NCBI RefSeq assembly: GCF_004125265.1
Contig: NZ_RDTE01000003.1
Span: 1,364,001-1,428,000 of the forward strand
Direction of reading: 5' to 3'
Source: Streptomyces lydicus
GTDB lineage: Bacteria > Actinomycetota > Actinomycetes > Streptomycetales > Streptomycetaceae
DNA length: 64,000 nucleotides
The translations under genes were made by a program, and so were the position numbers. Below the pieces are notes generated by a model. It ran no database searches. It was not told the origin of the DNA and saw only the letters and a list, made by a program, of their open reading frames with translations. Positions 1-7,641 of this stretch are shown piece by piece. Every line of letters starts with the position of its first letter. Position 1 is the first letter of the stretch.

Positions 1-409
1 GGCCTTCGGCGTCGACTAGAGTCACGTCGACGGCGGCACCGGCGCTGTGCGGGGCGATCTCCGGGGGAGACACGAACCGGCTTGCGGCAGCACGAACCTG
101 CTCCGGGGACCAGCCGGGGTTGTCGTTCCGGAGCCCTTCGGCATACCGCTCGAAGTAGAAACTCTGCACCGCAGGCGGCCGGTACCCCTCGATGAACAGC
201 AACCGGATGCCGTCCGGCAGAAACTTCCGGGCATCGAGAAGGCGGTTCAAGACCCCCTCGCGCACGTGCGCGAAGGCCCCGGCATCGTCTTGCTCACGAG
301 CGTCGACGGGGAAGGGATCCTGACGTCGGACGTCAAGGAGTGGTTCGTCGCATTCCTTCACCGGTATGGCGGCAATCTTCGGATCTGACATCAAGACGAT
401 CTCGGTCAT
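1..409 (-). CDS. VanX-type D-alanyl-D-alanine dipeptidase, C-terminus cut off by window edge
   Basis: An open frame starts at ATG 409 and leaves the window at base 1 without a stop, so only about 136 N-terminal residues are present. It reads like peptidase family M15D: GYRP at residues 75-78 supplies the conserved arginine, and PHSAGAAVD at 120-128 matches the zinc site (H121, D128) of VanX. Such enzymes hydrolyse D-Ala-D-Ala in the cytoplasm, in vancomycin resistance or in cell-wall dipeptide turnover. The catalytic glutamate and last histidine would lie outside the window. No vanH, vanA, vanR or vanS is visible nearby. There is no strong Shine-Dalgarno sequence; an ATG at 391 is an alternative start. 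The family call is firm; a role in resistance is not shown. Confidence 0.8.
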   Translation of the reverse strand, partial: MTEIVLMSDPKIAAIPVKECDEPLLDVRRQDPFPVDAREQDDAGAFAHVREGVLNRLLDARKFLPDGIRLLFIEGYRPPAVQSFYFERYAEGLRNDNPGWSPEQVRAAASRFVSPPEIAPHSAGAAVDVTLVDAEG

Positions 410-452
410 GGAGTGATCATTACGCACCGGCCTCGACGACGTCCGCTCAACC

Positions 453-470
453 GCCTGATCAGAATCAGGC
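453..470. promoter_or_regulatory. Inverted repeat between divergent dipeptidase and GNAT genes
   Basis: GCCTGAT and ATCAGGC form perfect 7-bp arms around CAGA, midway between the divergent starts at 409 and 576. It could be an operator serving either gene or a short hairpin. No regulator gene lies next to it in the window. Confidence 0.35.
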
Positions 471-575
471 ACCGGATGCGCCACCCTGTCCTGCCCCAAC
501 TCACCTGCCGAAACTCCTCACTTGAGACGCCCCGCGCCTCGTGCTGAAACGATCAGTAAGTGGCAGGATCAGGGC

Positions 576-1307
576 ATGACCGATGACTTACCGGCCCGTG
601 CGCGCGGTCTCTGGGAGTGGTTGGCGAAGACACCTGTGTCGTTCCCGTCGGGTGGCGGCGCCGTGATCGCTGTCTCTGCAGGGTCGCTGCTGTGCCCGCC
701 CGCCTGGGCGGGGGTCGTGAGACTGGGCGATGCGGCGGTGATCACGGTGCCGGACAAAGCCCAGGCGCTGTTGTTCCGTCGTGCGGTGGTGGACACGCCG
801 GTTGAGTCCCTGATGCGCCCCGGCACACTCCGGGCGTTGCTGCCGGTGGTCGATGTGCTCGGCCCCGCCGTACTGGCCTACCTCTCGAAGGACGACTTCC
901 GACCTGCGGATGATGGTGCAGCGATCACGTGTTTGCCGCCAGGCCATGATGACCTTCGGGCGTTGGCAGAGTCGGTGGGACCGGAGGATGCGGCCGAGAG
1001 CGGCATCGATGAGGTCGACTCCCCGGTGTTCGTGGTGCGCGACGGACCCGCAGCCGTAGCCGCTGCGGGATATCAGAGGTGGCCGGCGTCGACCGCGCAC
1101 CTGTGTGTGCTGACTGCTCCGCAACGGAGAGGGCGCAGTCTGGCGCGGCAGGTGGCCTCCGAGGCGGTGGCCCACGCGCTCGACGCCGGGCTGTTGCCGC
1201 AGTGGCGTGCGCGTCCCGAGGCCTCCCGGCGGGTGGCGGCCGCGCTCGGATTCCGGGAGATCGGCGGTCAGTTGAGTGTGCGACTGGGAATCGATCAGGG
1301 CGTGTGA
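576..1307 (+). CDS. GNAT-family N-acetyltransferase
   Basis: A 243-residue protein. The C-terminal third has the acetyl-CoA-binding signature of the GNAT fold: LCVLTAPQRRGRSLARQV resembles the beta4-alpha3 pyrophosphate loop (Q/R-x-x-G-x-G/S), and ends with AAALGFREIGGQLSVRL, the typical final strands. The N-terminal half is less conserved, as in the FR47-like group. The acceptor substrate cannot be read from sequence. The ATG at 576 was chosen because family-like sequence begins there; an in-frame start at 522 would add 18 unremarkable residues. The gene diverges from the VanX-like gene. Confidence 0.75.
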   Translation: MTDDLPARARGLWEWLAKTPVSFPSGGGAVIAVSAGSLLCPPAWAGVVRLGDAAVITVPDKAQALLFRRAVVDTPVESLMRPGTLRALLPVVDVLGPAVLAYLSKDDFRPADDGAAITCLPPGHDDLRALAESVGPEDAAESGIDEVDSPVFVVRDGPAAVAAAGYQRWPASTAHLCVLTAPQRRGRSLARQVASEAVAHALDAGLLPQWRARPEASRRVAAALGFREIGGQLSVRLGIDQGV

Positions 1308-1397
1308 CGAGAGTCGGTCAAGTCGGTTCGGTTCATCGGGTTCAGGGGATCAAGCCGGGCTTGGTGGGGGCCGCGGTTCCCGCCTACTGGCATCGAT

Positions 1398-2006
1398 GTG
1401 GGAAGGGCGGGGACGGTGGAAGGGGCGGGAGCGATGGAACGGACGGAAATGGTGAAACGGGCGGAGACGGTGGGACGGGCGGAAACGGTGGATGTTCGCG
1501 TGCAGAACCGGGTTTCGGCATACGCCATCGCGGTGGAGGAAGACCGGTTGCTCTTGGCCCGCTTGTCTGACGCGTCACCGGTCTTCAGGCCAGGGCTGTG
1601 GCACCTGCCGGGCGGCGGAATCGACCCCGGCGAGCAGCCGGTGGAGGCTCTGGGCCGTGAGCTCCGGGAGGAGACCGGGCTCGAACTCACCACTGCTCAA
1701 CTGCTCGACGCGCGGACCTACGCAGCTCAGCGGCGCGGAGTGAGCTGGCACCTCACCGCACTGTTCTACGCCGTCGGCCTCAGGCCCGGCGCGCCCTCGG
1801 TGACCGAGATCGGCGGTTCCACCGAAGCGGCGGTCTGGACTCCCGTGGCGGACCTGCACGACTCCGCACTGTCGCCACCGACCGCGGATGCTCTCCGCCT
1901 GTTCGTGCCCAAGATCCGGAGTGGGAGTGCCGGTCACAGCCAAGACCATGGCTTGCCGCACGGCAGCGGCCTTGGCTCCGGGCCGGCCTCAGCCGATTCC
2001 CCATAG
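1398..2006 (+). CDS. NUDIX hydrolase with repeat-encoded N-terminus
   Basis: A NUDIX box is clear at 1614-1689: GGGIDPGEQPVEALGRELRE followed by ETGLEL matches G-x5-E-x7-REUxEExGU, the Mg-binding helix that cleaves nucleoside diphosphates linked to another moiety. The substrate is unknown. The first roughly 30 codons are written by an 18-bp tandem repeat (1401-1490) that gives degenerate hexapeptides such as GRAETV and KRAETV, so the real start may be at 1398 (GTG), 1434 (ATG) or a GTG near 1500 just before QNRVSAYAIAV. The C-terminal 30 residues are low-complexity Gly/Ser. Catalytic domain certain; start uncertain. Confidence 0.78.
   Translation: MGRAGTVEGAGAMERTEMVKRAETVGRAETVDVRVQNRVSAYAIAVEEDRLLLARLSDASPVFRPGLWHLPGGGIDPGEQPVEALGRELREETGLELTTAQLLDARTYAAQRRGVSWHLTALFYAVGLRPGAPSVTEIGGSTEAAVWTPVADLHDSALSPPTADALRLFVPKIRSGSAGHSQDHGLPHGSGLGSGPASADSP
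1401..1490. repeat. 18-bp tandem repeat, five copies
   Basis: Five consecutive 18-bp units lie at 1401, 1419, 1437, 1455 and 1473, with approximate consensus GGACGGGCGGARACGGTG. The last three are the most alike. The unit is a multiple of three, so copy-number change would keep the NUDIX frame open. Confidence 0.85.
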
Positions 2007-2091
2007 AGAGGCCCCCAAGCTCCCCAGGCGCCCCAAGCACCCCAGCCCGCAAGCCCTCTCCCCTCCGGTAGTGATAACCCCCGCCCGGACC

Positions 2092-2184
2092 GGGGGCGGA
2101 CCGGCCGTCGACGCGGGGGTGAGCCGGCTATCCGGGCGGGGGTGGACCAGCCATGCCGGACGGGGGCGGACCGGCTGTCGAGGC
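2092..2184. repeat. Degenerate 23-bp tandem repeat, four copies
   Basis: Units begin with GGGGG at 2092, 2115, 2138 (24 bp) and 2162, each followed by a variant of TGGACCAGCC or CGGACCGGCC. They fill the 205-bp gap between the NUDIX gene and the desaturase and end 28 bp before the desaturase start, so they lie in its promoter or leader. Confidence 0.75.
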
Positions 2185-2211
2185 GGGCGCGCCGTCACAA
2201 GACTCCTCCGT

Positions 2212-3261
2212 ATGACGACGAGGCTTGAGACCCCTTCCCCGCCCGCCGCTGCGGCGGCACCCGTCGGCAGCGACTTTGCGCGGCTGTCGCGGCGCATCGT
2301 CGCCGCCGGGCTGTTGAAGCGCCGGCCCAGGTACTACGCGGTGCGGCTGTCGGCCGTGAGCGCGGCGTTCGCCGGGGGCTGGGTGGTGTTCTTCGCGCTG
2401 GGCGACAGTTGGTGGCAACTGGCCGTGGCCGTGTTCCTGGCGTTCGTCTTCGGGCAGATGGCGCTGGTCACCCATGATGTGGCGCATATGCAGGTGTTCC
2501 GGCGGCGTCGGCCCAGTGGGGTCGGGGGGCGGCTGTTCGGCAACCTGGGGGTGGGGATGTCGTACGGCTGGTGGATGGACAAGCACACCCGGCACCACGC
2601 CAACCCCAACCATGAGGAGCTGGACCCGGATGTCGCGCCGGACATCCTGGTGTGGTCGCAGGACCAGGCGCAGGCCGCCACGGGGCTGCCCCGCTTCATC
2701 GGCCGTTATCAGGCGCAGTTGTTCTTCCCGTTGCTGACGCTGGAAGGGTTCAATCTGCGGGTGGCGAGCATCCGCGCGCTGCGGTCGCCCACCATGAAGC
2801 ACTGGGGCAGCGAGGCGGCGCTGCTGCTGACGCATATCGGCCTGTATCTCGCCGCGCTGTTCCTGGTGCTGTCCCCCGGTAAGGCGCTTGCCTTCCTCCT
2901 CGTCCACCAGGCCGTCTTCGGTGTGTATCTGGGGTCCACCTTTGCACCCAACCACAAGGGGATGCCGACGCTGAAGGGCGACGCCCGGCCGGACTTCCTG
3001 CGCCGTCAGGTGCTGACCTCGCGCAACATCCGGGGCGGGGTGATGACCGACTTCCTTCTCGGCGGGCTCAACTACCAGATCGAGCACCACCTCTTCCCCA
3101 GCATGCCGACGCCGCATCTGCGCCGCGCACAGGAGATCGTGCGCGCCTACTGCGCCGAGATCGGGGTCCCGTACCACGAGACGGGGCTGATCAGGTCGTA
3201 CGCGGAGGCGCTGCGGCACTTGCGGCGGGCGGGGGAACCTCTTCGGAGTTCGCGGGCGTAG
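2212..3261 (+). CDS. Membrane fatty acid desaturase (acyl-CoA/lipid desaturase family)
   Basis: A 349-residue integral membrane di-iron enzyme. The three histidine boxes are present: HDVAH at 88-92, HTRHH at 125-129 and QIEHH at 289-293. The Q-x-x-H-H third box is typical of the lipid/acyl desaturases related to front-end desaturases. Hydrophobic segments lie at about 45-63, 68-86 and 200-245. It should introduce a double bond into membrane lipid acyl chains with an external electron donor. ATG 2212 starts recognisable family sequence. Its last 71 bp overlap the 3' end of the convergent permease gene. Confidence 0.88.
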   Translation: MTTRLETPSPPAAAAAPVGSDFARLSRRIVAAGLLKRRPRYYAVRLSAVSAAFAGGWVVFFALGDSWWQLAVAVFLAFVFGQMALVTHDVAHMQVFRRRRPSGVGGRLFGNLGVGMSYGWWMDKHTRHHANPNHEELDPDVAPDILVWSQDQAQAATGLPRFIGRYQAQLFFPLLTLEGFNLRVASIRALRSPTMKHWGSEAALLLTHIGLYLAALFLVLSPGKALAFLLVHQAVFGVYLGSTFAPNHKGMPTLKGDARPDFLRRQVLTSRNIRGGVMTDFLLGGLNYQIEHHLFPSMPTPHLRRAQEIVRAYCAEIGVPYHETGLIRSYAEALRHLRRAGEPLRSSRA

Positions 3262-4774
3262 GCACAGTTGTCGTGGCAGTGGGGGCAGCCGTGTCCGCCG
3301 TGGCGGTGGGAGCAGCCGTGTCCGCCGTGGCGGTGGGAGCAGCCGCGTCCGTCGTGGCGGTGGTGGCAGCCGCGTCCGCCGTGGCCGCGGTCTCCGCCTC
3401 CACCTCCGTCTGCCGTGCCGTACGCCGGGCCGCCATGAAGGCATAGACCAGGATGCCGGCGAACAGGAAGAGCACGCCCTGGTAGATCGCGGCGTAGCCG
3501 GCGCCGGCGACGAGCCAGAAGGTGAAGCCGAAGGCGGCCAGGGCGAGGGTCAGGTCGCGGGCGAAGCGGGCGGGGCGGACCTGGTCGCGGCGGCCGGTGA
3601 GCAGGAAGTAGACCTGGGCGCCGGCGGCGAGGAGGTAGGGGACGGTCGCCGAGAAGGTGGTGATCAGGACGAGGATCTCGAAGACGCCGCCGGACCCGAT
3701 GAGGTAGTTGATCACCGTGAGGGCACTGGCCAGCACACCGGCGGCCAGGACGCCGAAGGTCGGGACACCGCGCCGCTTGGTCAGGAACGGCGCGGGGAAG
3801 AGCCCGTCCTTGGCGGCGGCGTACGGGGACTGGGCGCTCATCAGGGTCCAGCCGTTGAGGGCACCGATGATCGAGACGACGGCGGCGAGCGCGACGACCG
3901 TGCCGCCCCAGTGTCCGCCGAACATGGCGTTCACCGCGTCGGAGAACGGCGCCTGGGACTTCACCAGCTTGTCGTGGGCGACGGTGCCGAAGACGGCGAC
4001 GGTGCCCAGGAGGTAGACGACGGCGGAGCCGATGGTGCCGAGGACGGTGGCCCGGCCGACGTTCCGCTCCGGGTCGCGGACCTCGCCCGCGCTCATCGCG
4101 GCGGACTCCACACCGACGTAGGAGTAGAGGAGGATCGCGGCGGCCGCGGACATCCCGCCGGCCGCGCTGCCGCTGCCTTCGTGGAACGGGCCGAGGTTGG
4201 CCGGGTCGAAGAAGAACAGGCCGACGACGGCGATGAAGAGGAGCGGGATGAACTTGAGGACGGTAGAGATCGTCTGGACCAGGCCGACGTAGCGGGTGCC
4301 GGCGAAGTTGGCGACGGCCGGCAGCCAGAGCGCGCCGAGAGCGATCGCGAGGTCGGCGCCGCGGGAGGGGTGGCCGGGGAGGAGGACGTGGACGTAGCCG
4401 ACGATGGCGACCGCGAGCGCCGCGTTGCTGACCCAGGTCATGGTCCAGTACGACCAGGCGGAGAGGAATCCGGCGAAGTCGCCGAACGCCTCGCGCGCGT
4501 AGACGTAGGGGCCTCCGGTGTCCGGGTGGCGCTCGGCGAGCCGCCCGAAGACCAGGGCGAGCGCCAGGGCGCCGATGGTCAGCGCGCCGAAGGCGACCAG
4601 GCTGACGGTGCCGAACGGGGCGACCGAAGCCGGCAGCAGAAAGATGCCGCCACCGATGATGTTTCCCATCACCAGGCAGGTGGCGGTGAACAGGCTCATC
4701 CGAAACGGTGACTTGGCTTGCGTGTGCAGGTCAGAGCCGGTCTCGGGGTGCTGAGCGGCAGGGCTGCGGTGCAT
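3191..4774 (-). CDS. APC-superfamily amino acid/polyamine permease with repetitive Ala/Thr C-terminal tail
   Basis: A 527-residue transporter with about 12 hydrophobic segments. GNIIGGGIFLLPA at about 38-50 is the unwound TM1 substrate loop of the APC fold, and the overall pattern resembles AdiC/YjdE-like antiporters. The substrate is probably an amino acid or polyamine. After TM12 (about residue 445) the protein ends in a low-complexity Ala/Thr tail with copies of TADTAAPTA, encoded by a 27-bp tandem repeat. The 3' end overlaps the convergent desaturase gene by 71 bp. It is divergent from the TsaD-like gene, with two inverted repeats in between. Confidence 0.85.
   Translation of the reverse strand: MHRSPAAQHPETGSDLHTQAKSPFRMSLFTATCLVMGNIIGGGIFLLPASVAPFGTVSLVAFGALTIGALALALVFGRLAERHPDTGGPYVYAREAFGDFAGFLSAWSYWTMTWVSNAALAVAIVGYVHVLLPGHPSRGADLAIALGALWLPAVANFAGTRYVGLVQTISTVLKFIPLLFIAVVGLFFFDPANLGPFHEGSGSAAGGMSAAAAILLYSYVGVESAAMSAGEVRDPERNVGRATVLGTIGSAVVYLLGTVAVFGTVAHDKLVKSQAPFSDAVNAMFGGHWGGTVVALAAVVSIIGALNGWTLMSAQSPYAAAKDGLFPAPFLTKRRGVPTFGVLAAGVLASALTVINYLIGSGGVFEILVLITTFSATVPYLLAAGAQVYFLLTGRRDQVRPARFARDLTLALAAFGFTFWLVAGAGYAAIYQGVLFLFAGILVYAFMAARRTARQTEVEAETAATADAAATTATTDAAAPTATADTAAPTATADTAAPTATTTVPTPANSEEVPPPAASAAAPPRTT
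3286..3380. repeat. 27-bp tandem repeat inside the permease C-terminal coding region
   Basis: Three 27-bp units start at 3286, 3313 and 3340, and a partial fourth at 3367. The first two are identical (CAGCCGTGTCCGCCGTGGCG followed by GTGGGAG); the third differs at a few bases. Because the unit is nine codons, expansion or contraction only changes tail length. Confidence 0.85.
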
Positions 4775-4947
4775 GTGGGGCGCATCTCTCGTCGTGCCGG
4801 GCCGTCCGGTGCGCCGGACTGGTGCACATGGTCACCGGATCGGCGGCACGCTTCAAAATCGCCGTGAATACTCCCGCCACAGGGGCTCGCCGCTGAAAGA
4901 TCTGCGGTCTTGCGGGTGGAGGGCAGGACCACATAGGGCAAGCCCAC

Positions 4948-4996
4948 TTATTGCGTAGCATGTGCAATAACCATCACTGTGCAATGAGGCTATTGC
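4948..4996. promoter_or_regulatory. Two adjacent inverted repeats in the permease/tsaD divergent promoter region
   Basis: TTATTGC (4948-4954) and GCAATAA (4964-4970) are perfect 7-bp arms with a 9-bp spacer. Eleven bases further on, GCAAT (4981-4985) and ATTGC (4992-4996) form a second site with a 6-bp spacer. They share the half-site GCAAT and sit in an AT-richer pocket, as expected for operators. No regulator gene is adjacent, so the binding protein is unknown. Confidence 0.5.
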
Positions 4997-5026
4997 CCCG
5001 GCCGCAGTGTGCGAGAGGAGAACGGC

Positions 5027-6100
5027 ATGGGTGGGACACCCGTGGTGCTGGGCATCGAGTCGTCCTGTGACGAGACGGGCGCCGGCCTGGTGCAAAACGG
5101 CCGGCTCCTGGGGCACGCCGTGGCGTCGAGCATGGACGAGCACACCCGGTTCGGCGGCGTGGTGCCGGAGATCGCCGCCCGCGCCCATGTCCACTCGTTC
5201 ACCCCGGTGGTGCACCGGGCACTGGAGGAGGCCGGGCTGCGGATGTCCGATGTCGGGGCGGTCGCGGTGACGACCGGGCCGGGGCTTTCCGGTGCGCTCC
5301 AGGTCGGGCTGGCCGGGGCGAAGAGTCTGGCGTACGCGCTGGACGTGCCGCTGTACGGGGTGCACCACCTGGCGGGCCATGTCGCGGCGGACACCCTGGA
5401 GCACGGTCCGCTGCCCGACCCCTGTGTGGTGCTGATCGTCTCCGGCGGCCACACCTCGCTGCTGCTCGTCCGTGACCTGGCCCGCGATCCGATCGTGCAC
5501 CTCGGCGACACCCTGGACGACGCCGCCGGCGAGTGCTTCGACAAGGTCGCCCGGGTCTTCGGGCTCCCCTACCCCGGCGGGCCGGCCATCGACCGGACGG
5601 CGCGCGAGGGCGACCCTGGCGCCGTGCGGTTTCCCCGTCCGCTGACCGGGCCGCGTGATGATCCGTACGGCTTCTCGTTCTCGGGGCTGAAGACCGCCGC
5701 CGCGCGGTGGGCGGAGCGGCACCGCGGGCAGGCGCTGCCGGTGGCGGACGGCGCGGCCGGGCTGCAGGAGGCGGTCGCCGATGTCCTGACCCGCAAGGCG
5801 GTGGCCGCCTGCACCGCCCACGGCGTCGGCACCCTTGTCGTGGTGGGCGGGGTCGCCGCCAACTCCCGGGTCCGGAGCCTGACGGAGGAGCGCTGCGCCG
5901 CCGCCGGGATCACCCTGCGGGTGCCGCCGCTGCGGCTGTGCACCGACAACGGCGCGATGATCGCCGCCATCGGGGACCTGCTGGTCGCGGCGGGCGCCGC
6001 ACCGGCCCCGCTGGATGTCTCGATCGATCCGTCGGCGCCCCTGGAGTACGCCGCGCTGCACCCGGTCGCCCGTACAGCCGCCGTGCGCGTACCCGCCTGA
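5027..6100 (+). CDS. tsaD: TsaD-family protein (tRNA N6-threonylcarbamoyladenosine transferase homologue)
   Basis: A 357-residue Kae1/TsaD-family protein. In the canonical pathway TsaD, with TsaB and TsaE, transfers threonylcarbamoyl to A37 of ANN-decoding tRNAs. Visible motifs are [10 protein letters not shown] (9-18), the metal-binding HLAGH (H114, H118), [30 protein letters not shown] and [10 protein letters not shown] near the end. ATG 5027 is preceded by AGAGGAG at good spacing. The gene stands alone beside a permease, not beside tsaB, tsaE, rimI or alr, the usual Streptomyces setting, so it may be a second paralogue. All family motifs look intact. Confidence 0.85.
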   Translation: MGGTPVVLGIESSCDETGAGLVQNGRLLGHAVASSMDEHTRFGGVVPEIAARAHVHSFTPVVHRALEEAGLRMSDVGAVAVTTGPGLSGALQVGLAGAKSLAYALDVPLYGVHHLAGHVAADTLEHGPLPDPCVVLIVSGGHTSLLLVRDLARDPIVHLGDTLDDAAGECFDKVARVFGLPYPGGPAIDRTAREGDPGAVRFPRPLTGPRDDPYGFSFSGLKTAAARWAERHRGQALPVADGAAGLQEAVADVLTRKAVAACTAHGVGTLVVVGGVAANSRVRSLTEERCAAAGITLRVPPLRLCTDNGAMIAAIGDLLVAAGAAPAPLDVSIDPSAPLEYAALHPVARTAAVRVPA

Positions 6101-6156
6101 CCACTGCTGTCACGTACCCGCCTGACCACTGCTGTGCACGTCCCCGCCTGGCCGCT
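6089..6156. repeat. 25-26-bp direct repeat spanning the tsaD-like stop codon
   Basis: GTACCCGCCTGACCACTGCT plus 5-6 bases occurs at 6089 and again at 6114; a partial, diverged third copy begins at 6140. The first copy contains the stop codon of the TsaD-like gene (6098-6100). A second short repeat (GACGGGCGGCGGCGGAAC, twice) lies near 6219-6255 before the next gene. Confidence 0.7.
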
Positions 6157-6277
6157 ACGGACGGGCCGGGGGCGCATCCGGCGGGCTCCGGCGCGCGCCG
6201 GCGGGGGGGCGAGAGCCGACGGGCGGCGGCGGAACTGACGGGCGGCGGCGGAACGGACCGGCAGGGCCCGGCGGTGA

Positions 6278-7492
6278 TCAGCCGTCCGCGGACGTAGTGA
6301 GTCCGGCCAGCGCCCGCGACAGGGCGGTCAACGCCCGGGTGACGTGCGGGAGTTCCAGCGGGTCCGGCGCGGCCAGGACGCGTTGCCGCAGCTCCAGGTC
6401 GGCGCCGAGCAGTGCCTCGGCGCCGAGGCGTACCCGCAGGGCGCCCGGCGCGTCCCCGAAGCGGTGTCCGCCGCGCGCCCCCCAGGGCGCCAACTTCCGC
6501 TCCAGTGCGCGGGATTCCACGGTCCCGCGGGCCGCCATCGGCCTGCGCAGCGGTTCGAGGTCGGCGTAGAGATGGCTGCCGGAGTGCGGCGGGCGGCAGA
6601 GGGCGCCGGCCTCGGTGACGGTGTGGTGGAGCGCCGCGGCGAGCATGCCGTAGAGCCGGGCGGCGGCGGCTGTACGGGCGCGCACCTCGTCGGGTTCGCC
6701 GAGCGCATGGGTGACGGCGCAGCCGACCGGCCCCGCAATCGGCACCGGGACCGCGGTGAGCGCGTCCAGTGCGGCGGCCCGCAGAACGGCTCCGCGCTCG
6801 GTGCCGGGGAAACGGGCCAGCGCGGCCGGCCAGGAGGCGGGTACCAGCGTGGCCCGCAGATCGGTGAGCACCACGACCTCGCCGGGCAGCATCTCGGCGG
6901 GGCTGAGCAGCACGGTGTCATGCGGATCGTGCACCAGATCGCGGCGTGTCTCGTCGCTGATGATCCACAGCCCTTCCTGCGCCGCTGCCTCACAGACCTC
7001 GTGCAGTTGCTCGGGCGCGGGGCAGGTGCCGGTCGGATCGTCGGCGACGGACAGGACCAGGACGCGCGGGCTGTCGCCGTGCATCCGGGCCCGGCGGACG
7101 GTCTCCAGCAGCGCGAACGGGTCGGGCACGCCGCCCGACTCCGCCGGTACGGGCGCGAGGTGCACCGGCCGCCCGAGCTGCCGGGCGGGCGGTGCGTACC
7201 ACTCGGAGCAGGGCCGCGGCAGCACCACCGCCCCGTCCGTCGCGGCGTACAGCGCGAGGAGCAGGGCCGGCGCCCCGGGGGCGGCGAGGGCCAGGTCGGG
7301 GGTGGTGACCAGGCCGCGGCGTTCCCAGTAGCCGCAGGCGGCGGTGCGCAGGGCCGCGCTGCCGCCGGGCGGCTCGGCTTCGGTACGGTCCGCCGCCGCG
7401 GAGAGGTGCGCGGCGAGCGCCGGCAGGACCGGCAGACCCACCGGCGGATCCGGTTCCGGCTCCCGCTGCGGATCCGGGGCGGTCCGCTGCAT
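6278..7492 (-). CDS. Class I/II aminotransferase-fold protein lacking the PLP-binding lysine
   Basis: A 404-residue protein laid out like a fold-type I aminotransferase: DDPTGTCPAPEQLHEVCEAA corresponds to the NPTG region, WIISDETRRDLVHDP to the PLP-contacting Asp-Glu segment, and RFGDAPGALRVRLG to the C-terminal arginine strand. Where active enzymes have S-x-x-K with the Schiff-base lysine, this protein reads VVVLTDLRATLVPASW with no lysine; the only lysine (in ERKLAPWG) is near the C-terminus. NPTG is altered to DPTG. It is therefore probably catalytically dead or repurposed. Start 7492 is supported by GGAGG five bases upstream. The next gene upstream, a GNAT, is on the same strand. Confidence 0.7.
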   Translation of the reverse strand: MQRTAPDPQREPEPDPPVGLPVLPALAAHLSAAADRTEAEPPGGSAALRTAACGYWERRGLVTTPDLALAAPGAPALLLALYAATDGAVVLPRPCSEWYAPPARQLGRPVHLAPVPAESGGVPDPFALLETVRRARMHGDSPRVLVLSVADDPTGTCPAPEQLHEVCEAAAQEGLWIISDETRRDLVHDPHDTVLLSPAEMLPGEVVVLTDLRATLVPASWPAALARFPGTERGAVLRAAALDALTAVPVPIAGPVGCAVTHALGEPDEVRARTAAAARLYGMLAAALHHTVTEAGALCRPPHSGSHLYADLEPLRRPMAARGTVESRALERKLAPWGARGGHRFGDAPGALRVRLGAEALLGADLELRQRVLAAPDPLELPHVTRALTALSRALAGLTTSADG

Positions 7493-7641
7493 CCGTACCT
7501 CCACTCCACGACGGCGGGTCGATCGTGGGCCCCTCGCCTGGGGAAAACGGCCCAGGACACCTGCTGGGGCGGCCCCGTCCACCTTGGCAGATCGCGGGGG
7601 TGGCGGCCGGGCGACACGTCAGCGCGCGACGGGACCCGCGC

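Noticed and set aside
1401..1490. Tandem repeats as a CRISPR array
   Set aside because: Units are contiguous, without unique spacers, and no cas gene is present.
1888..2211. Extension of the desaturase to 1888
   Set aside because: It overlaps the NUDIX gene and the tandem repeat region and shows no domain.
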